Shown one piece after another: positions 48,272 through 58,870 of a DNA stretch of 64,000 bases (positions are counted from its first letter, which is position 1; every line of letters starts with the position of its first letter). The position numbers and the translations under genes are program-made. A model generated the notes under the pieces. It ran no database searches, was not told the origin of the DNA, and was given only the letters and a program-made list of their open reading frames with translations. The stretch lies in NCBI GenBank assembly GCA_022059125.1, contig JAEUWY010000023.1, forward strand, positions 62,001 through 126,000, in the 5' to 3' direction. Source of the stretch: Corynespora cassiicola (taxonomy: Eukaryota; Ascomycota; Dothideomycetes; Pleosporales; Corynesporascaceae).

Positions 48272-48787
48272 ATGAATTCTGCAAATAAACCAAAGAACGT
48301 ATCTAAACTAGCCATCCTTCGAATGCCTTCTACAGACCAAGAAGAACCAGGGGCGAAGAACAACCATCAAAAAGTTGTTCGTTTTGCCGATGACCAAGAA
48401 TCCAAAGCCAGCGATGCAGAGACGCAAGCCCAGAAAAAGGACACAATCCGCAAGCTCGGAGAACTGATCTCACGAGACTTCCTCCCGCCCGGGGAAGACA
48501 AGCGCTGGTTAGTCGACGAAAAATACCAAGCTAAGAAGACCGTCATCGACATCAAGGACTTTTTTGAAAACCAAGTCTGCGCATCTTCACGCCATGTTCG
48601 AATATTCCGAGGGGGGGTTTGTGGGAGGCCGAGTGAATGCAAGTTGCCCGAGCAGAAAGGGACTTTTAAGAAGAATTTCCAGGCCACGCTGCAGCTAATG
48701 AAAGAGTACTCATTCGACTCTCGTTATTCAAGATTTGCTTCCAAGCCTCACGTCCTCGAGGATCAGGGCGGATCGAACACCTGCTGA
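48272..48787 (+). CDS. Small protein of unknown function
   Basis: Single exon, 171 aa from MNSANKPKN. Hydrophilic N-terminus containing KVVRFADDQESKASD, then a mixed helical part (TIRKLGELISRDFLPPGEDKRWLVDEKY; FFENQVCASSRHVRIF). The KVVRFADD motif resembles the KVRF-type docking site for protein phosphatase 1 ([RK]V.F), though this is only a short motif. It does not share the conserved block of its upstream neighbours. Codon use looks real through about 48700; an exon downstream cannot be excluded. Confidence 0.5.
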   Translation: MNSANKPKNVSKLAILRMPSTDQEEPGAKNNHQKVVRFADDQESKASDAETQAQKKDTIRKLGELISRDFLPPGEDKRWLVDEKYQAKKTVIDIKDFFENQVCASSRHVRIFRGGVCGRPSECKLPEQKGTFKKNFQATLQLMKEYSFDSRYSRFASKPHVLEDQGGSNTC

Positions 48788-49416
48788 TCATTTGGTGGCA
48801 AGACTTTTAGATGAGCGGTTGTCGGGGGTGACGTTTGGTGGTTTTGGATCTTCATATATTTATTCTATGCTCAGTGGCTCTTACGAATCGGCCAGGAGTA
48901 AATTGTCTCTTTTCAGATTCTAAAAAGCAGCGCAAGGGTTACTCTAAGCACAAAGACTATATCGTGACGTTGGATAAAGACGCACAGACTAACGATGCCG
49001 GCCTCTGACACTTTTGAGGTTTAATCAACTTGGTGATATTATTTTAGCGTACTCCAACTGTGCCGTACTTCCTCTCTTGAAAGAATTGTACAAGAAAAAC
49101 CTGGTCGTGTGAAGTCATTGAAAAGACGTCGATGAATGATGATCGAATGAGGCAATAGGGTAGACCCACTAGCGCGACGTGACACCGCAGGAGGCCAGTG
49201 CGCAAAAGAGTCGTCAACCCCTTGACTCCCACTTCTGCTCATCAAGTCATGGCTCTCGACGGCCCCTATGCGATTCTAGTGTAAGTTTGCCACCGCACGG
49301 GAGTGTTGGCACGTGGCAATCCAGGATGGCGGCACGCCAACAGTGGAGAACGGGCACAGACAAAGATGCACATCTGCGCACGAGCAATGCAACAGAAACG
49401 GAACTGAAATTCCAGG
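48788..49416. other. Convergent intergenic region
   Basis: 629 bp between gene 3' ends. No supported gene. Confidence 0.45.
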
Positions 49417-50435
49417 TTAGAGATACAGGACTGGCTCTTCCTGCGAGACATTCTGACCAGGCCCTGGTTGTTGTTTCTTCTCCGTCTTCTTGATCTCCAC
49501 GCCGGCCCTCTGTTCCCAGCTCTTCAGGCACTCCGAATGGTCGGCGCCCTTGTCGACAAGCTTGAGCGAATCTTCCAGATACTTGAGGGCCAGGTCAGGA
49601 AGCTCGGACTTGAAGCCTGACTTTTCGATGACGTCCTTTGCAATCCTTACGTCCTTGACGAGGAGCTCAAGCTGATAGCCGCTGTCTTGGGACTTGAGGT
49701 TTCGCATTGAGTACTGTGTTGAGAAGTTGGTCCCTGTCCCTACATTCATTACGTCGACCATGGTCTGCGGATCGAGGCCCAGCTTCTGGCCAGTCACCTG
49801 ACAGTGTTATTCTTTGGTGCTTCCTCATGGGGTCCGTCGCGGAGTCATACCAGAGCGTCGCACAGCGCGACGATGCTACCGACGCTGACATAGTTGTTCA
49901 GAGTCTTCATCGTGTGACCGGACCCCAGCCCGCCCATTGGGAAGACATGCGTGCTCATATCCTTGAGGATCGGCATTACCTTCTCCAGGCCCTGCGGCGA
50001 ATCAGACCCGACCATGAGGGTTGCCCCACCGGTGTCAATAGCATGTAGCTTTTCTTGGGTGATTGGAGCGTCTACGAGATCCACCGAGAGCTCTTTGAGT
50101 GCCGCGCCAAGCTCACGCGTGTCGAAGGGGCTCGACGAGCTCGTATCAACCACCACGGACCTGGGCTTCAGATGTTTTGCTACGCCCTTCTCGCCGAACA
50201 GAGCGTCCCTGACCACGCCCCCGTTTGGCAGCATGGTGATGACAACGTCGCAGTCCTTGAAGGAGTCGGGATCTGAGGGTGCGACCCGACACTTGGGGTA
50301 CTCTTCGACGAATCTGATGCCCTTGGCGGGATCGGCGTCGTGCACGGCGAGGCGATGTCCCCTTTTCGCGAGGCAGGCGGCCATGGGGTAGCCTGCGTTA
50401 CCTAGGCCAATGTATCCGATGCTAGGCTTGTCCAT
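49417..50435 (-). CDS. 3-hydroxyisobutyrate dehydrogenase-family NAD(P)-binding enzyme
   Basis: Exons 50435..49851 and 49797..49417 give 321 aa. The Rossmann dinucleotide motif GYIGLGNAGYPMA is at 7-19, the beta-HAD substrate region DAPITQE at 122-128, and the catalytic Lys in SGHTMKTLNN (Lys177). The helical C-terminal domain has MVDVMNVGTGTNFSTQY. Family members oxidise 3-hydroxy acids (valine degradation) or reduce semialdehydes. The usual DAPVSGG loop is replaced by DAPITQEKLH, so the substrate may differ from 3-hydroxyisobutyrate. The tail (KKTEKKQQPGPGQNVSQEE) is extra. There is no obvious mitochondrial presequence. Divergent from idh1. Confidence 0.88.
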
Positions 50436-51266
50436 GGTTGTCCGGGAATCGAGGTTGAAGAGAATTGAGTACGGGCGTAGCTATGATGTAGTCGCATTTA
50501 TCCTGCGGAGACGGCCGCTTACATAGTCGCATACCCCACCTGCGAACATGGCGGCAGATGGGGCCTCACGGCAGATGGGATTCCATGGCTCTTTGCAAGT
50601 TGATGGTGGGGGGTATGGACAGGACGGAACAGCGGGGATTGACGGATGAGGGATGGAATTGGGTATGTTTATGGACTCTGGCTGTGGAAAGGGGACAGCA
50701 ATGAAGAAATGGAAATCGGATACTACCGGGATGGATGCCAACGGGTGTCTCTACAAGCTCGCTGCTGCCAGTACGAGTGGCAGTGCAGCGCTGGGGTCTG
50801 ACATGCAAGGTCAGAGTTGATCTGGGTAGAGATGATGTTGGCGCATGGACCTTTTTGTTCGGATAGATGGATGGAGAGCTATGACGCTTTCACATGCAAT
50901 TGCCGAGAGGGTGAGGCTGGCGGTTTGCAGCATCGCACCCTGCCCATCGCGTGGAGATGCAGGAACAGGCCGGGTTATGGATATGGTAGGGGGGGGGTGC
51001 CTAAGAAGGTGAGCATCCAGGGCAGGCCCCGTGATGGCAGGCCCCGTGATGGCAGCCCCAGGCCGGGTACAGGTACCTGTATACTTACAGCGAGGCGCGG
51101 AGAAGAAAATTTTTCGGATCAGATTAGATGGCGGAAGGCTCCGCATCGGGAAAGGTGCTGGCCCGCGCCAAGCATCAGTGCTTTTTCGGCCGGCGGCAGC
51201 TCCAGCTTGCTTTCTCTGCCTTAAATCTCTCACCCACACATCTCCGCTCTGCCGTAGACGAACACC
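50436..51266. promoter_or_regulatory. Divergent intergenic region, dehydrogenase / idh1
   Basis: 831 bp. Contains a 15-bp exact tandem duplication at 51021-51050 and a run of nine or more G near 50990. Both flanking genes are metabolic dehydrogenases. No separate gene is supported. Confidence 0.5.
51021..51050. repeat. 15-bp tandem duplication
   Basis: GGCAGGCCCCGTGAT twice, followed by a partial third copy (GGCAG), in the idh1 promoter region. Confidence 0.8.
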
Positions 51267-52674
51267 ATGCTGTCGAGGACCTCCCAGAAGACGGCCCAGG
51301 TGAGCTTCCCCGCGCACCACCCCAATTGGCGTCGCGACTCCAAAGCTAACCTGCCCAGACGCTCCTGCGGGGCGCTGGCGCCCGCAGCGCTGCTGGCCCG
51401 GCCATGGCCACGCGAGGTACGTAGTGGCTGTCTGATAGAGCCCCCTCCTAGGCCGCGCCCGAATAAACAAGTCTGACCCGCATTCTAGGCTTTGCCTCGG
51501 TCCAGCAGGACATCTTCAAGCCCACCAAGTTCGGCGGCAAGTACACGGTCACGTTGATCCCCGGTATGCGACCCCAGCCCTCTCGTGGCCATGCCGTCTG
51601 GACTAGCGACTGACGATAGTAGGTGACGGTATCGGTGCCGAGGTCTCCGAGTCCGTCAAGGAGATTTTCAAGGCGGACAACGTCCCCGTCGAGTGGGAGC
51701 AGGTCAACGTGTCGGGTGTCGAGACTGGCAACAAGCATTCCGAGGACCTCTTCCGCGAGTCGATTGCGTCGCTCAAGCGCAACAAGCTCGGCCTCAAGGG
51801 TATCTTGCACACGCCCGTCGAGCGCAGCGGCCACCAGTCCTTCAACGTCGCCCTGCGCCAGGAGCTCGACATTTACGCCTCCATTGTCCTCATCAAGAAC
51901 ATCCCCGGCTACCAGACCCGCCACAAGGATGTCGACATCTGCATCATCCGTGAGAACACCGAGGGCGAGTACTCGGGCCTGGAGCACCAGTCGGTCGGCG
52001 GCGTCGTCGAGTCGCTCAAGATCATCACCCGCGAGAAGTCGGAGCGCATCGCCAAGTTTGCCTTCGCCTTTGCCCTTGCCAACAACAGGCAAAAGGTTAC
52101 CTGTATCCACAAGGCCAACATCATGAAGCTGGCCGATGGTCTCTTCCGCAACACCTTCAAGAGGGTCGCAGAGGAGTACCCCACCCTCACCACCAACGAC
52201 ATGATTGTCGACAACGCCTCCATGCAGTGCGTGTCCAAGCCCCAGCAGTTTGATGTCATGGTCATGCCCAACCTGTACGGAGGCATCCTGTCCAACATTG
52301 GCGCTGGCCTTGTCGGTGGCCCCGGTATCGTCCCCGGATGCAACATGGGCCGCAATGTCGCCGTCTTCGAGCCCGGATGCCGTCACGTCGGTCTCGACAT
52401 CAAGGGCAAGGACCAGGCCAACCCCACGGCCCTGATCCTGTCCTCGGCCATGATGCTGCGCCACATTGGCCTCGACGACCACGCCAACCGCATCTCGCAG
52501 TCGGTGTACAAGGTCATTGAGGAGGGGTGAGTCTTTTTTTTGCCAAGGTCATATGACGAGGGAAATAAACATGAGCTAACGAGTGCCAGTAAAACCCGCA
52601 CCCGCGACATGGGCGGCAACGCCACCACTAACGAATTCACGCGCGCCATTCTGAGCCAGATGGAGAAGGCATGA
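51267..52674 (+). CDS. idh1: Mitochondrial NAD-isocitrate dehydrogenase subunit 1
   Basis: Five exons, 51267..51299, 51359..51416, 51489..51563, 51623..52526, 52590..52674, give 384 aa. A basic, Arg-rich presequence (MLSRTSQKTAQTLLRGAGAR) indicates mitochondrial import. The beta-decarboxylating dehydrogenase fold is complete: TLIPGDGIGAEVSESV, ENTEGEYSGLEHQSV, HKANIMKLADGLF, MVMPNLYGGILSNIGAGLVGG and the C-terminal TRDMGGNATTNEFTRAI. Sequence features are closer to the regulatory IDH1 subunit than to catalytic IDH2 (for instance GLKGILHTPVERSGHQSFNVALRQ). With IDH2 it forms the AMP-regulated octamer of the TCA cycle. Three short 5' exons precede one long exon. Confidence 0.95.
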
Positions 52675-52904
52675 ACTGATGCAGGCAGATTGTTTTGAGA
52701 GCACACTTTCTGGATATACCATGAATCTGGGATGGCATCTGGAGGACTTGGAAACATGGGCCGCCGGCCTGAATAGATACTGTACTTTTAGTGGTATATA
52801 GCATGCACCAACCATTTCTATACCCTCCAACGCCGAGTCCCCGCTGAAAACGAAATGAAGAGGGAAAATGCAGGCAAAGAGAATGGAGAGGAGACGTGAG
52901 GGAA

Positions 52905-53820
52905 CTAAAACTGGATCCTCCGCTTCCTGCCCGTGTACTTTGAGTTTGTTTTGACCACCTTGCCCTTCCTCTCCATCTGCTCCTTCTTGCGGATGATCCA
53001 GCCCTTGCTGCCCTTCTTGTCCTCGCCCCTCTTGCGCGCAGCCTTGCGCCTCGCATCCACGACGTCGACGCCATCCATGCCACTGACGACGCCGGTGATG
53101 TCGCCCTTGACATCGCCACCACCCACAGTCAAGACCAAATACGTCTTCGCATTCTTAGTCCCCGGGTCATCCTCCAACAGACCTGCGCCGAACCCTGCCT
53201 TGACCGCAGCCGCACTAACCATCTTCTTCTGCCCATCATTCTTTGGATAAAACTGACACACGGCCCTCCCGCCCCTCTTCAAACTCGCATACAAGCCGCC
53301 GAAAAACCTGCTCAACCGCCCCGCAGCCGTCTCCTCCGCGCTCTCGGCATTGCACAACCACTGCACCGCCGAGATGGAGATGGCGGCATCGAACGTGCCC
53401 GCGCGGAACGGCACACCCTGCCCCGCGTCCGCCAGGAACAGGTCGCCGTCCACCTCCTTCTCCAGCGCGATCGAGAGCATGCTGCTGCTTATGTCGGTGC
53501 CGATCCAGACGTGCGGGCCCCCCGGGGCGCCGGTGCCGGCGTCGTCGTCGGGCGGCTGGGACAGGATCTCGCCGCTGAGGCCGGAGCCGCAGCCCACGTC
53601 TAGGATCAGGCTGGGGCTGTGCAGGTCCAGCAGCGAGAGGGCGCGGTGGGTCATGTCGGATTGAATCTTTTGGATGCGCGAGTTGGTGGTGTATTTTCGG
53701 GCTTCGGTGTCATTGTAGAAGAGGTCGGGGGGGCTGGATGGATATGGTCAGCTTTTAGAGAGGAGATTGGGGGGATTGGGGGGAAGAGGGGACGTACAGG
53801 ATGTCTTCGGGGCGGGACAT
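52905..53820 (-). CDS. bud23: 18S rRNA (guanine-N7) methyltransferase Bud23
   Basis: Exons 53820..53798 and 53733..52905 give 283 aa. It begins MSRPEDILPPDLFYNDTEAR, continues with SAM-binding motif I ILDVGCGSGLSGE (about 51-63), DISSSMLSIA, and motif FDAAISISAVQWLCNAE. The basic C-terminus (GWIIRKKEQMERKGKVV to YTGRKRRIQF) is the WBS methyltransferase tail that binds Trm112. Bud23 methylates the conserved guanine near the small-subunit decoding region (G1575 in yeast) during 40S maturation in the nucleus. An insert of Asp/Gly/Pro residues (DDDAGTGAPGG) after motif I is longer than in yeast. Divergent from the svp26-like gene. Confidence 0.95.
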
Positions 53821-54246
53821 TTTGGCGGGGGGATTGGGGGGTTTCGCGCGGTGCGGGGGAGCGTGTCTCGAGGCCGTATATCCAGAGCTTCTTCGGGGGA
53901 GTGCCGCGCAAGGAAAAGGTGGCGCAAAGTGCGTAGGGGTGTGTCGAAAAGCGCGAGGGAAGGAGAGTGGTTACGGTGCCAAGCGGCGGCCCGCGATGAA
54001 CATTTTTGGTGTTGCTGGAAAATCGGCGCGCGAAGGGGCCCCACTTTTCCCTTTGCTTTCCCTGGAGGTCGGGACCCGCGCGCGCGGGGATTCCGACAAC
54101 GTTTCTCCGATGCGGACACGTTCGCTGACCTCATATGTCGACCGCCCGCACTGCCAGTTCTCGATCTTCGCCTAGACAAACCGCGCCTCTTTTTTTTCCT
54201 TGACGATACTTTCCTTTACAGGCGCATCGCAGCCTGAATCTCAATC
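53821..54246. promoter_or_regulatory. Divergent promoter, bud23 / svp26
   Basis: 426 bp between two start codons, with G-rich tracts near 53825-53850 and a CGCGCGCG run near 54078. No separate gene. Confidence 0.5.
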
Positions 54247-55225
54247 ATGTGGGTCTTGCCGCTGCTGGGTTATGTGGGTGTGGTGCTTGGGTTTGCCTTC
54301 TTGACCTTGGCTATTGGTACGTTGTTCCTGAATGTCACTTTTGCATATCTGGCCATTTTTTTCGTCGCTTCACGAGGGAGACGGAAGAGTAAAGAATCCA
54401 AGTCAAGGTGCTTGGGATGGAACCACCCTGGCTACCTATATCCACATATATCTGCGTCCAATGCTAACGCGACAATTGCGCCCGCAGCATCCGGCCTCTA
54501 CTATCTCTCTGAGCTCGTCGAAGAGCACACCGTCCTTGCCAAGAAGCTCCTCACGCGTCTCATCTACAGCATCATCGGCCTCCAGCTCCTCCTTCTCTTG
54601 GTCGATGGTTTCCCCACGACCCTCAGCGTGCTGAGCATCGTCTCGCACGCCATCTACGCGCAAAACCTGCGCCGATTCCCCATTGTCAAGCTCACGGACC
54701 CGCTTTTCCTTTTGAGCTGTGGTAAGTCCCCGCCCCTTCTTCTTAATTCTTTCCTGGGACAATGCTGATTGCAATTGCGATGGTATAGCTCTGGTCATTC
54801 TGAACCACTACCTCTGGTTCCGCCACTTCAGCGCCCCGCCCCAGCACCGCTCCTCGTACCCCTACACCCGCGACCCATCCATCCCGACCTTTACTGAGAT
54901 CGCTTCCTACTTTGGTCTTTGCGTCTGGCTCGTGCCGTTCGCCCTCTTTGTCTCGCTTTCCGCTGGCGAGAATGTACTTCCAAGCATGGGATCCGAGTAC
55001 GCAACTGGAGAGGGAAGTAGCTTCATCAGCGCGGGGAAGCAGCCCGATGCTGGCTTTGGGAGTGGAACTGCGGGGACTTCGGGAATGGAGGGAAGGAGGA
55101 GGCAGAGGAGTGGGACGAATGCTGGTATGGCGAAGGCCATGGTCAATGGAATGCGCGAATGGGTTGGGGAGACGGGAGAGGTCATGGGGCTTTGGAAGGG
55201 GGAAAGGACGAGGCCGACGTTTTGA
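54247..55225 (+). CDS. svp26: Svp26/TEX261-family Golgi membrane protein
   Basis: Exons 54247..54316, 54488..54721, 54789..55225 give 246 aa. Four hydrophobic segments are visible: VLPLLGYVGVVLGFAFLTLA, LIYSIIGLQLLLLLVDGFP, VLSIVSHAIYAQNL, and YFGLCVWLVPFALFVSLSAG. The signature SGLYYLSELVEEHTVLAKKLL and the FPIVKLTDPLFLLSC/ALVILNHYLWFRHF blocks are diagnostic of Svp26. The protein is an ER-exit adaptor that loads type II membrane enzymes such as mannosyltransferases into COPII vesicles. The hydrophilic C-terminus (Gly/Ser/Arg-rich) is cytosolic. Confidence 0.93.
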
Positions 55226-55681
55226 AGAGGGTGCTAGCTCATGTTCGTTGTGAGGAATCTATTTTCATTGGAGATTCGAGTCCGGGTTCGGGATGTGATG
55301 CTGTGCGCTGGTTCGCAGAGGGGTGTACGATTTGATGACTGGTATGTTGGCTCTTGCGACGTTTTTGGTCTTATCGCTAATGGCTTTTCGGCCGCATAGT
55401 CTGCGATGCCAGTTTGTAAGATATGTATAATGACGATATGGATATCCAAACATGTTTAAATATCTGCTGCGGCTGCTTCTTGCTGACTTAACATGGAGAC
55501 GGCCACTAAAGGGATCACCTAGCATCAATCTAAAGAGCTGCTTGTATGACTGGATCCAATACGGTTTTTTAGCAAATGGTCATAGTTTCTGCTAGTAGTT
55601 ACCGCCCATCTGCGCGCAAACACGCCCGCCTCTTCCCTCGGTCACGTGCCTCTATGGGCCACCCCAGGCATTCACTTCACC
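55226..55681. other. Intergenic
   Basis: 456 bp; svp26 3' UTR and promoter of the BTB-like gene. Nothing else. Confidence 0.45.
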
Positions 55682-55831
55682 ATGTCGCCCGCGAGGCTTT
55701 CACCTCCCCGGCGGCGCATAGAAGCTTGTCTCAATCGCCCTCGAACTCTTCTTTCTTCCTCTCCACCTCTCCACCCCGAAACTCCACCGCAGAAGTCATT
55801 CGAGCTCACGCCAGCTCTCCCAGCTTCCACA

Positions 55832-56842
55832 ATGGCGACTTTCACTACCGTAAACATGGACATTCTCAGTGTCCTTCCTGTAAATGAACTGATCCAGCCC
55901 CAGAAACTTCTACGTGGTATCGAGCAGCGCGACCTCGCACCCATGGCCTCTGGAGACCCCCGTGGACACCTTCGCAGCCATGGTCTCCACCTCTTGCACA
56001 CTCCCCTCGGCCGCGACTTCACCATCATCACCGCCTCAGCCGTCGAGTACGACATCCACGCGAGCATGCTTATCGGCGGACCCGCAACCCTCGAGCACCA
56101 CGCCTGGGGCAATCCCGCCGACGCCACCACTACGCGGCGCGCCAACCCCATCGAAACCTGCATCCGCCTCCCAGACACGGCGTACTTTCACCCGGTAATC
56201 GTCTCCTGCATCGTCAACTTCCTGTACACGGCGACTTACCAGGTCCGCGACATCGCAGGCCCCCTCACCACCCTCCAGCACGCGACCCACATCCCGCCCG
56301 CCGCGCCCGTCTCCGCATGGACGCTCGACCTCCCCACCGCGCTCTTCCACCTCCACATGATCGCCGCCGCAGAGGCCCTCGCGTTCCCCGCCCTGCGCTG
56401 CGTCGCCGTCGCAAAGCTCGCAGACTACCTGCTGCGCGGCGGGCTTGTCGCGCTTCCGGACCTCGTCGCCGTCATCAACGGCGTGTTTGGGCGCGGACGA
56501 CGCAAGGTGGTGCGGGATGAGGATGGCAAGGTGGGCGAGTTGGTCGTGGTTGCGGTGCTCAAGGCGGAGATGTGGGATTGGGATGAAGGGGGGAGGGCGG
56601 AGGCGTGGGTTGCGGGGGAGACGCAGGGGCTGGGGGGTTTTTGTGGGGTGTATGGACGGGTGAGGAGGGAGAGTTTGGAAGTTATCGGGTTGGAGGAGGA
56701 GAAGAAGGAGGTTAAGGAGGGGAAGAAGAGGGAGAGGAACAAGACGAAGAAGAAGGAGAGGAAAGAGAGGAAGAGGAAGGAACGGGAGGGGGGTTGGAGG
56801 TTCGTCCTTCATGAGGAGGGCGGAGAGCCCATGGAGATGTAG
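55832..56842 (+). CDS. BTB/POZ-like protein with basic-acidic tail
   Basis: 336 aa from the ATG at 55832; an in-frame ATG at 55682 would add 50 Ser/Pro/Arg-rich residues that could be leader or a presequence. The middle resembles a fungal BTB domain: DFTIITASAVEYDIHASMLIGGP (BTB strands and the H..ML motif), then HPVIVSCIVNFLYTATY (the F..LL.YLYT-like segment) and HMIAAAEALAFPALRCVAVAKL (the helix after BTB). The C-terminal ~50 aa are a charged EEEKKEVKEGKKRER/KKKERKERKRK tail. BTB proteins dimerise or act as cullin-3 adaptors; a specific role is not evident. Confidence 0.7.
   Translation: MATFTTVNMDILSVLPVNELIQPQKLLRGIEQRDLAPMASGDPRGHLRSHGLHLLHTPLGRDFTIITASAVEYDIHASMLIGGPATLEHHAWGNPADATTTRRANPIETCIRLPDTAYFHPVIVSCIVNFLYTATYQVRDIAGPLTTLQHATHIPPAAPVSAWTLDLPTALFHLHMIAAAEALAFPALRCVAVAKLADYLLRGGLVALPDLVAVINGVFGRGRRKVVRDEDGKVGELVVVAVLKAEMWDWDEGGRAEAWVAGETQGLGGFCGVYGRVRRESLEVIGLEEEKKEVKEGKKRERNKTKKKERKERKRKEREGGWRFVLHEEGGEPMEM
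56689..56795 (+). repeat. Polypurine tract
   Basis: About 107 nt of nearly pure A/G on the plus strand encoding the Lys/Glu/Arg-rich tail of the BTB-like protein. Low-complexity and slippage-prone. Confidence 0.8.
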
Positions 56843-57303
56843 GCCTCTCCGGGGGTATAGGGCACTTTGGTACGGACATGGCGGTGAGTGGGGGCGGCCT
56901 GGCGGGGGGAAGGGGATTGTGGAGCCGACACGGGGGCGATTAGATGGGGTAGCGAGAAGATGGGGCGCGGATAGGCAATAAGATCAAGCAAGTGCGTCAC
57001 TTTCGACTCTGTATCACGACGTGGCATGGTGTCTGTGCCAAGACCGTGCCCCTTCCCTAGGTAGCCAGAGCCTCTCGAGCGCAGCATAAGTATACCACCT
57101 CCCCCTCCCCCCTTCAGCACCCGCTTTTCTCGCTCGCACACAGTTTTCACGCCTACCAACGCTTCGTCATCGCTCACGCTATCCGCTTTCGTCTGACAGG
57201 ATCCTTCAGTCTCATTGCCTCGCAATTTATCTCAACCAATCAACCACCGAAATCCTTCAGCCTCGTCCGCGCCCTTCTTGCCAATTCCACCTCAAAGCCA
57301 ATC
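56843..57303. other. Intergenic
   Basis: 461 bp; pyrimidine-rich core promoter (CCTCCCCCTCCCCCC near 57100) of the zinc-finger gene. No separate gene. Confidence 0.5.
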
Positions 57304-58426
57304 ATGTCCGACTACGTCACCTTCGACATGCAAGACGCCCTCCCCGAGAACCTCGATGGGGTCGATTGGGCTGCCGAAGCCCAGGAGATCCTGCAGGCCC
57401 CTTGGTTGGGCACGCTTGATTGGGAGAACTCTGATCTGGGCACTGAGGCAGTGTCCGGAGATGGGTAAGTTAAAAAAAAGACATGCGCTAACAGAAGGGC
57501 TCAGATCCAGCATGACGCAACCTATCACAGAGTTCCTATCCGAGCCAATCCTGATACAAAATCATGCATTCACAGGAACTCGCAACACTAGGGCTATTGG
57601 AAAGGACTCAGAGCCTGAAAAAGCAATGGCGCTCATCAAATGTGATTCCACGGGCTGTGGGAAAACTTTCAAACGCAAATCTGAACTCACCCGCCATCAA
57701 CACAAACACGCTGAAGTGAGACATTCTTGCATTGCAATCGACTGCGATCGAAAGGGTAAAAAAGGTTTTCCTCGCGTTGACAAGTTGATCGACCATATCA
57801 CCCTTGGCCATGATGACGAAACATTCTTTGCCTGCCTTCGATGTCCCGACCAATCTTTCACGAGAGACACATTTGCAGTGCATATGAAACAAACCAGACA
57901 TCGAATAGATAGATATGGTTCTCAAGTCAACCACTACCGTACCTGTCCGATTCCAAGGTGTTCGTTCCGTATCAACGTCAAACTTCTTGGCAAAGGAAAC
58001 CTGGACGAACTTCCGCAACATTTCATCGACAAACATGATCCCAGGGGGAGACGGATGTATGCGCAATCCATCAAGAACCGAGGATATGATCCAGAGACTG
58101 CTGAGATTGTTTGCCCTCTGTGTGTTCATCATCCTAGGTTTAAAACCCACTTCGGGTTTTACTGGCATTTTCTAGAAACACATAACGATGGGTTTGCACC
58201 CCACGGTCTCGAGGCGAATCGCTTTTTCGAGAAGGGGGAATTCACAAGGCGTGCATTCTGTGATTTTGGATCACGGTATTCATATGGAATCTCTAAATCC
58301 TGGGGATACAAGAAAAATCCAGAGTCGCTTCCGAGAGAGATTTATGAACATCGTCGAACGCTACTGAGCCTCTGGCCAGCCTTCATTCATCATTCAGTCT
58401 GGGCGGACCTCGAATGCACAGATTGA
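57304..58426 (+). CDS. C2H2 zinc-finger protein, putative transcription factor
   Basis: Exons 57304..57464 and 57505..58426 give 360 aa. The start at 57304 is set by an acidic, Trp/Leu-rich N-terminus (DWAAEAQEILQAPWLGTLDW) that resembles an activation region. A classical finger C100-X4-C105-X12-H118-X3-H122 (CDSTGCGKTF..HQHKH) follows. At least three further Cys/His pairs (CDRKG..HITLGH, CLRCPDQSF..HMKQTRH, CPIPRCSF..HFIDKH and CPLCVHHPRF..HFLETH) look like degenerate fingers. Probably a DNA-binding regulator in the nucleus; target genes are not evident. Confidence 0.85.
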
Positions 58427-58870
58427 TTAGGCGCTGGTAAGGTTCTCCCTTCACCTCCTTGATCAGGATATGGCCATGATTGACTGGTGTGTTTCCATTG
58501 GATTTCTTTCCGTCCTTGCTTGGTTTGCTTTACATCCACAACTTCTGGACGTACTTGCCTGTTACTTTTATGCGTAATGTCGTCTCTCTTTAGATAGAAT
58601 AATCCAACTTTATTCACTCCTTTGAACTTTTGGCTTATTGCAGATGAGATAGCTGGAGACTTGTTGAATGCAGAATCGTCGGGGACACTGTCAAATTGAT
58701 TCAAAAGGGCATTAAATCGATTAAGATGAGGCATAAATTGCTCGAAACAGGTGGTGCTGGGAATGGCTAGAATCCTCGTTACACGAAGAGAACACAGAGT
58801 GCCATTAACTACAAAGCAGGTTGGCGTACTGTTCTTGGAATAAGTTCTCGTGGAGCCCGAAATATCCCAT
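58427..58870. other. Convergent intergenic region
   Basis: 444 bp. An antisense open frame running from 58959 to 58390 overlaps the BBE gene 3' end and looks incidental. Confidence 0.45.

Noticed and set aside
51448..52482. 344-codon antisense frame across idh1
   Set aside because: Mirror of strongly biased codon use in idh1; composition is repetitive and has no domain.
55646..55831. N-terminal extension of the BTB-like protein
   Set aside because: The most upstream codon is GTG and the added residues are Ser/Pro/Arg-rich; an ATG at 55682 remains possible but 55832 is in better context.
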